From assembly GCF_963583255.1 (NCBI RefSeq), contig NC_084807.1:17698572-17762571 (forward strand): a stretch of DNA of 64,000 nt, given 5' to 3'. Origin of the DNA: Pyrus communis (lineage: Eukaryota; Streptophyta; Magnoliopsida; Rosales; Rosaceae). The notes beneath the pieces are model-generated. The model was not told the origin of the DNA, ran no database searches, and saw only the letters and a program-made list of their open reading frames with translations. The translations under genes and the position numbers were made by a program. This document shows, piece by piece, positions 1 to 11,040 of this stretch; position 1 is the stretch's first letter, and every line of letters starts with the position of its first letter.

Positions 1-283
1 TCTTTGTATGTGTAAAATTCACTCACAAATCCTACAAAATCTCTTACTTAATGAAATCCTTCAAAATCTATGACATTTTGAATACCTACATATTTGCACC
101 TTGGATTTTAAATCCTAATTGACTACCCTTGGATTTGGATGCATTCTTTTAAATCTAGTTAAATCATACTTTGACTACACCATGATTTCAAAATATTTTA
201 AAATCCGCTCTTAACATCCTAATTGACTACATCCTGATTCTGATGTCTTTTAAAATCCTTTCAAATCTTAATTTGACTACACC
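1..283. repeat. AT-rich small-transposon end, cut by the window edge
   Basis: The stretch repeats variants of 'AAATCCTAATTGACTAC' at least four times and ends near 283 in GACTACACCCTCC. This looks like the internal and terminal sequence of a MITE whose other end lies before the window. There is no ORF and the family is not identified. Confidence 0.4.
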
Positions 284-374
284 CTCCTTAACTAAAGCCC
301 TAAACCTCCAGCGCCATCTCGCCGCACTTGACAACCTGTAATAGTACGAAATTGTTGTTGCTACCTAAAGAAAT

Positions 375-567
375 TGTTAGAACCAATCAAATATCAATTA
401 TACTATATATGATAATTGCACAGGTATTTCGAATTACAATTTCACTATATACACAGTATATCAGAAGCAATGAATTTAAGTGAGTAAACTCACTTATAAA
501 GAGGAATTACAAAAGGTGAAAGCGTGATGTGGGACTAAAGTCCCTCTTAAGTTCACAAGTTCCAACA
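375..567 (-). repeat. 3' LTR of the Copia element
   Basis: On the minus strand it starts TGTTGGAACTTGTGA and ends GGTTCTAACA, the inverted TG...CA ends typical of Copia LTRs. The internal side (568 onwards) shows a purine-rich stretch on the minus strand, AAATGTGAGGTAT, fitting a polypurine tract. Confidence 0.75.
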
Positions 568-1172
568 ATACCTCACATTTTCTATTCAAACTCGAGAAAT
601 ACCCCACATTTGAATAGAAAATAAGATACTAACTAAATTAGTAACGTTTTTCCAGAGATCTTAGATATGATACGCATTGGGATAAGTGTCTTTTGGACTT
701 GAACCTTATTTAGTGAGTACTTATCGGATTTACCTAATGAAGCAGTGAATTTAACATCTTGAATTGATCAGTCTTAGTAGTAAATCGAAACAATAAGTAT
801 CACACATAACACATCTTGACACACTTCAATTCATACGGTTGTGTTCAGTTTGGTCCTGAACATATCCTGATTTGATGAGACCTTAAGAGAGTTGTAGCCA
901 TATCAATTCTCAAACATGTGACCCCACATCAATCTTATATAGGTAATGCTAATCAAGAATATCATGTTCTAGTCATCTTAACCATAAGATATTAGAATTA
1001 TTAAGAATAGTGATTCGCCCTCTTCGTCTTACAGGCAACACACTGTTTTCCATCATAGGAATGAGTAAGGATTTTATGTTTCTTACCTTGAGTTATCCTC
1101 AACTAGTTTGCCTATTGAATCTAGACCATGGGATCTCCAATCAGTTAGGTTATGTTTCCATCAAGTTATAAC

Positions 1173-2590
1173 TCATTGAGTTGGCTTTAAACTCATTCCC
1201 CTCGATGTAAATGCCACTTGATCCTTGGATAGGCCTTTAGTCAAAGGATCAGCAATGTTCTCCTTAGATTTAATAAAGTCAATGGAAATAGTTCCATTCA
1301 TGAGTAGCTGTCTAATGGTTCTATGTCGTCGTCTTATATGTCTCGACTTCCCATTATATTCAGCGTTTTTAGCTTGACCTTGTGCAGTCATGCTGTTGCA
1401 ATGAATACATACTGCAGTCACAGACTTGGGTCATAATGGAATATCTTCCAGAAAATGTTTAAGCCATTCAACTTCATCAACAGCTGCATCTAAGGCTATA
1501 AACTCTGATTCCATTGTCAAATGTGCTATACATGTTTGCTTAGACGATTTCCATGACACAGCTGCTCCCCCAAGTGTAAATACATATTCACTTGTGGATT
1601 TACTACCTGTGCTCCCTGAAATTCAATTTGCATCACTATATCCTTCTAATACTGGGGGATATTGAGTGTAATGCAAACCATAGTTCATTTTATGCTTTAA
1701 GTGTCTTAATACCCTTATTAAAGCATTCCAATGATCTCTTCCAGGATTACTTGAATACCTGCTTAATCGGCTTATTGAATAAGCAAGATCAGGTCTTCTT
1801 ATACAATTCACAATGTACATTAAGCAACCTATAACTTGGGTATACTCCAATTGAGATACGCTCTCTTCAAACCTTTTTAGAACATTTTCAACATAATGCG
1901 ATTGAGTTAGAACATATCCATCTGAATTCCTTAGAATTCGAACTTCAAGAATCACATCAGCTAATCCCATATCTTTCATATCAAAGCTAGAATTTAACAT
2001 TTTCTTTGTGGAGTTAAACACATCTTTGTTTGTTCCCATTATAAGCATGTCATCAACATATAGACATACAATAACACAAGCATTTTTCGTTTGCTTAACA
2101 TAAATGCATTTATCACTTTCATTGATTACAAATCCATTTGTGATCATATTATGATTGAATTTTTCATGCCATTGCTTAGGAGCTTGTTCAAGTCCATATA
2201 ATGACCTAATCAATTTGCAAACTTTCTTTTCTTGCCATTTGACAATGAAACCTTCAGGTTGTTCGATATATATTTCTTTGTTTAATTCACCATTTAGAAA
2301 TGCAGTCTTTACATCCATTTGATGTATCTCGAGATTGTAAATAGGCGATATAGCTATTAATAACCTTATAGAGGTTATTCTAGCTACTGGTGAATAAGTG
2401 TCAAAGTAGTCAATTCCTTCTTTTTGACGATACCCTTTGGCAACTAGATGAGCTTTATACTTATTTATGGTACCATTCGGTCTCAATTTCTTCTTAAAAA
2501 TCCATTTGTGTCCTATTGGTTTATTTTCCGGAGGCAAATTAATCAATTCCCATGTATTATTTTGCATAATAGATTCCATTTCACTTTGAA

Positions 2591-2635
<45 letters not shown>

Positions 2636-4152
2636 CCAATAAGGTGCTTCAGAAGATTCTAATGCAGCCTTATAAGTTTGAGGCTCTTCTTCTTCTTCGG
2701 GGAGATAAGTGAGGAAATCAGGACAAATATCCTTTGCAAATTTTGCTCTTTTACTATTCTGTGGTTCCAAATCTTGGCTTTGGATTCTAGAAGTTAAAGC
2801 ATGATTATCGTCATTATATCTCGTAGTATCATCATGTATTCTTTTATTCAAAACATATGACCTATCTTTATAAGGAAAAATTTCCTCAAAAAACTCAACT
2901 TCTGCAGATTCAAGTATTGTATTTACATGAATGTCTGCAATTTCAGATTTATGAACGAAAAATCTGTATGTTGAACTATTATTGGCATGACCAATAAATA
3001 TACAATCCACTGTTTTTGGTCCAAGTTTTTGTGTCTTTGGAAGAGGCACTTGAACTTTTGCAAGACAACCCACACTTTCAAAGTTTTATATGTAGGTAAC
3101 CTACCTTTCCAGATTTCATAAGGAGTTTAATTAGTCTTCTTATGTGGAATTCGGTTCAATATTCTGTTGGCAGCAATGAGCGCCTCACCCCATAAATTAT
3201 GTGGTGCACTAGAACTGTTTGACATGGAATTAATCATATCTTTCAATGTTCGATTTTTATGTTCAGCCCTCCATTTTGTTGAGGAGTGTATGGTGCTGTC
3301 GTTTGATGTATTATTCCACGTTTCGAACAAAATTCTGCGAAGTCATTAGATTCGTATTCACCACCTCTATCCAACCTTAATATTTTTATTCTTTTGTCTA
3401 GTTGATTTTCGACTTCGGCTTTAAATGTCTTAAACATATTTAAAGCTTCATCTTTGCTCCGAATCAAATGGACATAACAGTACTTGCTGCAATCATCAAT
3501 GAAAGAAATATAATAGTTCTTTCCTCCACGAGTTGGTGTGGACTTGAAATCACAAAGATCACTATGGATTAAACCAAGTACTTCATTTGATTTTTCCATT
3601 GATTTATATGAATGTCTTGCATATTTGGATTCTATGCATATCTCACATTTAGACACTTTGTTCATGGAACATTTGGGCAATAGGCCTAAGTTAACCATTC
3701 TTTGAAGAGAACGAAAATTAACATGTCCTTATCTTGCATGCCATAATGTAGAGGACTCAATCAAGTAAGCAGAAGATGCACCAGGCTTGTTGTTATTATT
3801 AATAGCATCAGTAGAAAGTACATACAATTTGAAGAACCCCTTAGCCATGTTGCCCCTTCCCACATCCACCCCACCCTTGGTGATTACAAACTTATCAGAT
3901 TCAAAGACTAATTTGAAACCTTTGTTACTCGGAAGCCATCCAGAAATCAGATTCTTGCGAATATCAGGAACATGCAGAACATTGGTGAGTGAAAGCTTTT
4001 TTCCAAAAGTGAGTTTGAGCGTCACTTTTCCTTTCCCTACAACGGCATATGCAGTTGCATTTCCTATGCACAGATTTTCTCCTTGCGTAAGTTTTAGGAC
4101 TAATTAACATGTTCTTATCATTCATCACCAATTTTGATATGAAATATATCAT
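1173..4152 (-). pseudogene. Copia pol relic: integrase, reverse transcriptase, RNase H
   Basis: The polyprotein would integrate and reverse-transcribe the element. Fragments run from 4152 down to 1173. Around 4025-3729 is the pre-integrase region ending in LWHAR. The integrase core at 3698-3243 has HSDLCDF, the DDCSKY block and TPQQNG. The reverse transcriptase at 2639-1623 has DVKTAFLNGEL and the catalytic YVDDML. RNase H ends with the SRHIRRRH and ADPLTKGL motifs at 1421-1173. Motif style resembles the Tork/Tnt1 lineage. Several frame breaks separate the pieces, and a 41-base poly-T (poly-A on the coding strand) interrupts the start of the reverse transcriptase. There is no gag. The element is clearly dead. 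Confidence 0.85.
2595..2635. repeat. Poly-T run of 41 bases inside Copia pol
   Basis: This is a pure T run on the plus strand. On the coding strand it reads as a run of AAA lysine codons between the residues APYW and AIQSEMES, which normally lie almost side by side in Copia proteins. The frame before and the frame after the run differ, so its length causes a frameshift. Confidence 0.95.
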
Positions 4153-4159
4153 GGACTTG

Positions 4160-5230
4160 GAGACTTGAATTTTGGTCTTTTGTCTACCATTAATGGTAGA
4201 TATTCTTCATCTCATTCCAAACGCTCCTTTTGTAGCAGTGCAAAGTGCTCTGTGTTCAAATTATTTGGTGGCTTTCCTTTCTATGTCTTTTTAGGCCAAC
4301 AAAGATAGAAGAAACCTTTTGACTGGGGAATGAATGAGCTAAAGAATGAATAGTAGAGAAATTAGGATTATGCAAATGACAGCAAATCACCATATATATT
4401 GTGTATAGAAATTAGGATTATGCAAATGGACCGGCTTCCGTGGAGGTTCATTTTTTTCTTCTACTTCCCCTTTAATTTGTATTGTTGCTGATTTAATTTG
4501 CCCTTATGTAATGGAATTCTTAAGCATGCTTCTGGCTGCTGCCATTTCTCATTTTTGGTTTAATTGTTACATCAATTTTTCTTTTGTTCTCTGCTACTTG
4601 GTGATCGCGAGATGCGAATTGGGAATTTGAATTTGTTTGTGTTTGTGAGAGAGAGGTATTGGAAGCTTTGTAGGATGAATTTGACTATTTCAACTAGCAA
4701 ACGAAATCATTTGTTTCTCCTTATTTCGATTGTTGTTGGAATTTTCTGCTTGCATTAATTGAATATGCAGCTTTAAGCACAGATCAAAGCTCCAACTTTC
4801 CCCAAATGATAACGATTGCTATCATTTTTGCTGACTTCCATATGCAGTTAGGTTAGGCTTTATGTATTTCCACTTCCATGACTATTATTAGGTCATGTGA
4901 AAACGTCTGTGAATTTCATCCGTTCTGTGAATTTCGTTTGGTTGACTTTGTAGGGTTTAATTTCATTAACTTTTTATCTACACTAAGTCTAGATTTATAA
5001 ATATAGAAAGAATCCCTGTAAGTGAAGATGATGAATTTTTGTAACAAATAAAAGTCTTTGAATCTGGTTCTTACAACTACCTAATGCTTTCATGTACTAT
5101 GTATTCTTAGAGTCCAATTTGTCTCTTTCATGTACATAATGCTTTCTGGTTTATATTACAATATCATACGTTCTTGTTTTAATATATATATGTATGTATA
5201 TATGTAAATATATATACAAATCACTAGCTG
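4160..5230. other. Junction of Copia relic and Harbinger 5' region, no gene
   Basis: No convincing coding sequence. Two exact 22 bp direct repeats (AGAAATTAGGATTATGCAAA plus TG) lie at 4357-4378 and 4407-4428, between the last Copia sequence and the Harbinger part. The remainder is T-rich and could be the 5' region of the Harbinger element, but its left inverted repeat was not found. Confidence 0.5.
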
Positions 5231-5233
5231 GTA

Positions 5234-6222
5234 TTGATGGCAAAGAAGGGGGCATCTTTGTCAAATCATATAGCTACATGGAATGCCCACAATATACCTA
5301 TATTTTGTGATGTATGCATCAAGGAGGTTGAGGCCGGACATCGTCCAGGCACTCACTTTGACAAAGATGGATTTGCAAATATTAGAGCTAACTTTAAGGC
5401 AGAGAGTGAGCATGATTATGAAAGAAAGCAACTGAAAAATAAGTGGGATGCACTTAAAATGAGTGGAAGTTGTGGAAAGAGCTAGTTGGTAAAGAAACTG
5501 GCCTAGGGTGGAATTCGAGCAAGGGTATCGTTGATGCCTCTAAGGAGTGGTGGAATAATAAAATTCAGGTTTGTGTATTTATCTTTTAATATGTATTATG
5601 ATATCATGCAATATGTATTAACCATATTCTTTCTTACTTGTAGATAAACAAAGAATATGGAAGATTGCGAAAAAAGGGAGTTAGACCTGAGATGGAGGAC
5701 AAGTTAGATAGGATGTTCTCGAGCACAGTTGCTACCATTGAACATGCCTGGGCACCTTCATTTGGGTACTACCACCAGAGACAAGAGAGGAATCTATAGG
5801 ACAAATTGATTTAGATGATGAGGAAGAAAGTGAGACTATGCAAGATTTAAGGCAAGCTACTAGGAAGGGGAAAAAAAAAAGAGCGGCTAACCAAGGAGAA
5901 TTGCAAAAAAGGAAGGTTGATAAGAAAGGGAAAAAAAATTAGAGGTGCTGCAAAACTTTGTGGTCAAATTAACTGTCTTGTTGAAGTGTATGAAACTAGG
6001 AGTTTTGCAAACTCATTGATGTTCAAACTGCATATAGGCAATAGTATTCTGGAAGTGTTAGCGGCTGTTGCACAATTGCCTGGTTGTGAGCCACCTAGCG
6101 AGTTATGGCTGTTTGGTATATGTTTATTTTGTAGTGCAGAGAAGCGAGAGGTGTTTGGCACGATGAAAGATCTTGAAGTCCAACTAACTTGGTTGAAATA
6201 TATGTTCAACAAAGAACAATAA
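5234..6222 (+). pseudogene. Harbinger Myb/SANT-like DNA-binding protein, broken
   Basis: In this superfamily a Myb/SANT-like partner binds transposon ends and helps bring in the nuclease. Exon 1 (5234-5568) encodes a trihelix-type domain with WNAHNIPIFCDVCIKEV, GTHFDKDGF and LKNKWDALK. An intron with GT at 5569-5570 and TAG at 5641-5643 follows (75 bp). Exon 2 then continues with the basic and acidic tail and ends at 6222 with a conserved-looking C-terminal block (KDLEVQLTWLKYMF). Two frameshifts break it: one A is missing from the AAAA run near 5456-5459, giving a stop at 5485, and the frame shifts again near 5770. It is identified from family pattern, and no function is expected. Confidence 0.75.
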
Positions 6223-6420
6223 GGAGCTAAAAGCCTAAAACTATGAATTAGGACTATATGTGTGGTTTGTACTTTGCATTAAGATTATGTATTGAATATT
6301 GCTACATGTTTATTGAATGTTGGATTACATGTTGAATGTTGAATTATGATTTCTTATTAAATGTTGGATTATGACTTGTTCTTGAATGTCGGATTATGAC
6401 TTCTTAGTGATTGTTGGATT

Positions 6421-7788
6421 ATGACTTGTAGAATGTTGAATTATATGTTAGGTTACAGGCGTATATTCAATATGAATACCTCTGATGATGATGTTCAGGA
6501 TTTGGAGGATGGTGTAATTATATGCGCTGTAGCGAGAGCTATTGAAACATATTATTTAAAATATGTCCACAAAACTCCATGTATGAATTCTTCCCAAATA
6601 GGTAATATTTGGTTGATGGAAGTACTACAAGGAAATGATGTGCGATGCTATAAAATGTTTAGGAAGAACAAAGATGTCTTTTATAGATTATCCACTGACT
6701 TGCAAACTAATTATGGATTGAAAGGTTCAAGGAAAATGAATGCAACTGAAATATTAGGAATGTTCTTGCATATGTTGGGACATGGTGTGAAAAATAGATT
6801 AGCGCAAGAGAGATTTCAACATTCTGGTGAGACTGTTAGTAGATATTTTGGTGTTAGATATCGTATGTAAGATGGCAATAGATATTATCAAACCGATGGA
6901 TTCAGAGTTTCGTGGCACTCCCCAAGAAATAAGGAGAGATACATGATACATGCCTCATTTTAAGGTAAAGTTTGATTTGTCTTCTACCTTATTTGTAAAC
7001 TATATGTGTTTGCAAACTATAGTGTAGCTTGATAGTTTTCTTCTATGTTATTATTTTTAGGATTGTATTGGTGTCATAGTTGGAGTATATGTTGAGGCTT
7101 CAATACCACCTCCGGATCAAGTTCCATACATTGGTAGGAAAGGAATCCCGACTCAAAATGTTATGGCTGCATGTAATTTTGACATGCAATTCACATTTGC
7201 TTGTGCCGGATGGGAAGGCACTGCACATGAAACAAAGGCTTTTTTATCCATGCTACAGAATCCAAATTTAAACTTTTCAAAGCCTCCAAATGGTAATCTT
7301 CATACTTATTTATAACAATTTACATACTTGCTTTGTATAATTATTACAATACAAAAAAAAATTTTCAATTTTTAGGAAAATATTACCTGGTAGATGCGGG
7401 GTACTCATAAATGAAAGGTTATTTGGGACCATATAAAGGTGAAAGATATCATCTGCCGGATTTTCGTAGGGGTCCCTAACCAACAGGTCATAAAGAGGTA
7501 TTCAACCACATGCATTCTTCTCTTAGGAGCATAATTGAATGAACTTTTGGGGTATGAAAGAAAAGATGGGCAATTTTAAGGGATATGCCTAATTACCCAT
7601 TCAATGAGCAAGTGAAGATTGTCATTGCTACAATGGCTCTTCATAACTACATACGGGGGTATTCTGAACGTGATCGTCATTTTGATGACCCCATGGACTA
7701 TTGTGAAGAGAGCGATAGTAGTGATGATGATGATGAAGAATACCAAAATTATCAAGTTGAAGGATCCCATGAGATAGAAGCATTATAA
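6421..7788 (+). pseudogene. HARBI1-like Harbinger nuclease, broken
   Basis: This would be the DDE nuclease that cuts and pastes the element. N-terminal helices (FRKNKDVFYRLSTDLQ, QERFQHSGETVSRYFG) lie in 6640-6860. An intron spans about 6965-7062 (GTAAAG ... TTTTTAG). The nuclease core follows: PPDQVPYIGRKG, then YYLVDAGY at 7381-7405 holding the second Asp, and a RSIIE...TFGVWKKRW block at about 7530-7565 holding the Glu. The first catalytic Asp is lost: the usual GxIDGTH motif reads GVIVGVY at about 7072-7092. A frameshift near 6850 and in-frame stops near 7408, 7479 and 7540 confirm decay. The acidic C terminus (residues near 7680-7788) is still open. Confidence 0.8.
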
Positions 7789-8095
7789 TATAGAATAGCG
7801 GCAAGTTTGATGAATGCATCTAATTAGACTACTTTCAAGTACATTAACAATAGTGTAATAATGAATCCTAGTTATTCAGTCTAAAATATTTCAATTGAAG
7901 TAGTTTGTCATACTAATTAATATATAAGATAAAGTTTATAAATATTTTTCTTTTTAAAAATAAAGTATATTTAGCAATTCACTTTTATTTATTAAGAAAA
8001 TTAAATTAATAGCACATCTAGTATTATACCATTTTTGGTTATTTTACACAGTCACAATTGTTTTACATAAAAGTTTACCAAACACTATCATACTG

Positions 8096-8096
<1 letters not shown>

Positions 8097-8129
<33 letters not shown>
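8097..8129. repeat. Poly-T run of 33 bases
   Basis: A pure T run inside the 3' end of the Harbinger element, between AAAGTTTACCAAACACT and CCAAAAGCACTTTTAT. Confidence 0.95.
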
Positions 8130-8250
8130 CCAAAAGCACTTTTATAAAAAAGTTTACCAAATACTCTGTTGCTTTATTTCACCGCTGCTTATTCTTACAG
8201 CACAGCAGAAGCAGCTTTTTTTCAAAGCACAGCAATACGAAACCAGCCCT

Positions 8251-8281
8251 AAAGTCCCTCACAAATTCGCAAGTTCCAACA
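8251..8281 (-). repeat. Remnant of the Copia 5' LTR
   Basis: AAAGTCCCTCACAAATTCGC and the following GTTCCAACA match the end of the LTR at 375-567 with few changes. The rest of this LTR is absent because the Harbinger element and a deletion replaced it. Confidence 0.75.
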
Positions 8282-9520
8282 GAAAGCACCACTGCTTGAA
8301 ACTTGTTACACAAGAATTCAGAACCACAAACTCAGGTCTGCGAACCGCTCTATACTTTAGCCAGCAACACCTTGCTTGAATTAGCCTAGAGATCCAACAA
8401 ATCCACCCGGTATTACCGGCACATAGACCCATGATCCCGTCTGACCGCTACTCTTGCCCACAACAGACTTGTTATGCACCACCACCATCTTGCACTAGAC
8501 CACCAGCCTCCGTCGTTGTTCTGTCCAACGTCACCCTTGTAGTCGCTATCTGCACACCTCCGTTGAATGTACTCAAACTTATTTGTGCGTTAGAGCAGCT
8601 CCACAGTGGTATTTAGCCATCAGGATTGGCAACAAATCCAATCCAATTGCCCCCTAAACTAGCTCCAGCCCATTTGGGCTATTGGGTTAAAGGGGAGCTC
8701 GTGGGAGAGGGCATATGAGAGTCTAAGGCCCGAGTGCTTGAGGGGAGGTGACATTAGCCACGTTCAAAAAATTTGCATCAGGTGCGTGGGCAACATGTGC
8801 GCATGTCACTGGACCATTTGACTTCCATATCAACGGTTCAATTTTTTGGCTTTAAAATTTTTTAGAAAAAGAATAAAATCAAAAAATTTTGGGTGGGCCA
8901 TGTGTCTCATTCTGGATTGTTGGATTTCATATTTTTTGTGATCTGATGGTCTTTTTAAAAATAATTAAAAATCCAAAAAAATTAAAAAAAAAAATTTAGA
9001 AATTATTATTATTATTATTATTTTATAAATACCTTCCCATTTTCTTCCACCTTACACCACCTTTTTATATTTTCAACAATTCTAAATAGGTAAGGACATG
9101 ACACGCAACGGAATTGGTTAAAAATCTTATCGAAATCTATTTACAAAAATTGTATTTTCAGATAATGACACATGGTATGACGAGATCGGTTAAAAATCTT
9201 ATTCGAAATTTAAATTTAAATAATTTTTTATTTATAAATAAAAAATATTAATATTTTATTGCTTATTGTCATGGCTATTCAGTTTAGGAGTAGAGATGTA
9301 AAAGATAATTACTGTTCATTAAAAGCATTTACTATTTACTGGAGATGATTCAATTGCCAATTGTTATGGGAAGCCCTTACACACTAGAATTGCTCTTACG
9401 GAGAAAACTCCAGCCCAATAAGGTAAAAGGAAAAACTAAAAAAACAATTGTTTTGTGGCTTTAAGGCCCACACGTGTTGGTGACCGGTTTGGAAATTTCT
9501 TGTGAATGTCACTTAAGTAT
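8282..9520. repeat. Tandem duplicate, copy 1 (with insertions)
   Basis: 8282-8590 and 9400-9520 match 10010-10330 and 10360-10450 in order. The left continuation of the same segment is at about 295-374, before the Copia element. Joined across the two insertions, the three pieces align with the uninterrupted copy at 9935-10450. No coding function is seen; small open frames are shared by chance and degraded. Confidence 0.7.
8592..9396. mobile_element. Non-autonomous DNA transposon, 'AGAGCAG...TGCTCT' family, copy 1
   Basis: It starts AGAGCAGCTCCACAG and ends AATTGCTCT, short inverted ends. The boundary fits an insertion because the duplicate segment at 9935-10450 lacks it between GGGCGTT and CTGAAGAAA. 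Inside are a TATAAATACC box followed by CTTCCACCTTACACCACC (9025-9063) and a repeated GACACATGG...GATCGGTTAAAAATC motif. There is no transposase. It resembles the element at 56510-57623 and is probably a hAT-type MITE; no clear 8 bp target duplication was found. Confidence 0.6.
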
Positions 9521-9934
9521 ATGGATCCAAGAAATATTATTAGGTCAGTAAGAATAGAGCGTGCAGCGAGCAATTTATTATTATTATTATTATTTTGTTT
9601 AACAGAAATAGCATGCATATCCTCATTTTCATCAAGTCTTGGTAGATTTGAAGTCATTTTCAAGGGCATATTGCACACCTGTTAATACTTCATTTGCGTG
9701 AGTAACTAACATTTTCCAAAGTTGGTACAGAGCAAGTTTGATTCTTCTGGATTTAATTTGCTTCTGTTTGGTATCCGTTCTTCCGTCGTTTGTTTTTGTC
9801 TAGTTTGGATTTGTCAATTTAGTTGTTAGTGTTTTAAAATTAAAATAAAATTTGTTGAAATTGAAGTTGGAGTCGAGCCACGCCAAAGCGGCACCAAGCC
9901 AAGCCACCGTCAGTTGTTTTCCCAGATTTGACTG

Positions 9935-10450
9935 AAACCTTGAACCTCAGTTACCATCCCGCCATGCCTAACAACTTGACTAGTACGAAACCGCTGCTGC
10001 TGCCTGAAGAAACTACCACCGTCCTAAGCTTGTTGCACCAGAACCCAGGACCGAGAACCACAAAACTTAGGTCTGATGATTGCGTCGCGCCTTAGCCTTC
10101 AACACCTAGCCTGAATCAACCTAGAAATTCGCCCGCTGCTACCCGCACCCAAACCCACGATTCCATCTGACCGCTGCTCTCGCCCACCCCAGACTTGCTG
10201 TGCACCGCCACCATCTCTCACCAGACCACCATCCACTAGCCTCCCGTCCAACGTCACCCTCGTACCCGCCGTCTGCACACCTTCGTTGAATCCGCTGTGC
10301 TCGCACTTGTTTGGGCGTTCTGAAGAAATCCCAGCACAGGAAGAAAAAGAAAGAGGAAGCATAACGAAAAAATTAATTGTTTTGAGGCTTTGAGGCCCAC
10401 ACGTGTTGGTAGCCTGTTTGTAAGTTTCTTGAGAATGTCACTCGAGTGAT
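9935..10450. repeat. Tandem duplicate, copy 2 (uninterrupted)
   Basis: Matches the broken copy at 295-374 + 8282-8590 + 9400-9520. It is C-rich on the plus strand with a roughly 260 bp open frame that is not conserved in the other copy, so I do not call a gene. It serves as the empty-site control for two insertions. Confidence 0.65.
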
Positions 10451-11040
10451 GGTACTTGTTTCTATCTGTTCATTGCTGCAGTTGGGATGATGAATCTCGT
10501 TCGTTTAGTGACGGGTCCCTTCTTTTGTGTGCTGAATTTGTTTGATGGAGTTTGTCTAATCTTGCTGTCTGGAATCTGTATGTCGTCTACTAATGACTTA
10601 TGATGTCTACGAAATTGCTTGCATTAGGATGTGTTCGCCCAACGAAATCTGCATAAGGTCTATCCGCCTAACGGAATCTACATGCTTGAGTCTATATGCG
10701 AGCCGCCATCTGAATCTATATCCATTTGGCATCTGTCCGAATCTGAAATCTGCCTGCCTATTAGCGTAGCGGAGCCTACTTGACCGTAAACATTTGCATC
10801 CACATTTGCTTGTTGGCAAATGTTTACAGCCATGAGTTTGAAAGGTGGTGTTGAAAAATAATGAGTGTAGGATTTGAGATCAGCCCATTAGAATTAGGTT
10901 TTTGTTCAAAGATTAGGGTTTAGTTTGTTATAAACAAGATGCTTGTTGTTAAGATGTGGACATGTCAAAATGTAGCTCGGTTTGTGGTCATCTCAACAAT
11001 CTCATTTTTTTTTTTTGTTTTGTTTTTGTTTTTCATTAAT
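10451..11040. other. Intergenic, with a 12 bp perfect hairpin
   Basis: No gene seen. GTAAACATTTGC at 10786-10797 is the exact reverse complement of GCAAATGTTTAC at 10816-10827, with an 18-base loop. Nearby sequence (10600-10760) is built from degenerate repeats around 'GAATCT'. Confidence 0.5.

Larger units (their letters stand above)
4430..8252 (+). mobile_element. PIF/Harbinger DNA transposon, inactive
   Basis: Both genes expected of the superfamily are present on the plus strand: a Myb/SANT-like DNA-binding protein (5234-6222) and a HARBI1-like nuclease (about 6481-7788). The right end reads GCAATACGAAACCAGCCC followed by TAA at 8250-8252. TAA is the standard three-base Harbinger target, and the intact Copia LTR at 375-567 carries the uninterrupted GGACTAAAGTCCC, so the element jumped into the 5' LTR. 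The left inverted repeat is not visible, so the start given here is approximate. A 33-base poly-T lies near the 3' end (8097-8129). Confidence 0.75.
375..8281 (-). mobile_element. Ty1/Copia LTR retrotransposon, decayed, interrupted by a Harbinger element
   Basis: The element reads right to left. A complete 193 bp 3' LTR (375-567) opens with TGTTAGAACC and closes with GTTCCAACA, which are inverted ends. The last 31 bp of the 5' LTR survive at 8251-8281. The flanking five bases are GAAAT on the left and GAAAG on the right, a plausible target duplication with one change. Protease-proximal, integrase, reverse transcriptase and RNase H remnants occupy 1173-4152. Gag and most of the 5' LTR are missing, and a Harbinger transposon (about 4430-8252) sits where they should be. 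The site also splits a host segment whose uninterrupted duplicate lies at 9935-10450, which independently supports both boundaries. Confidence 0.8.

Noticed and set aside
9436..10362. Small frames of 80-87 codons in the duplicated segment
   Set aside because: Not conserved between the two copies of the segment; no domain recognised.
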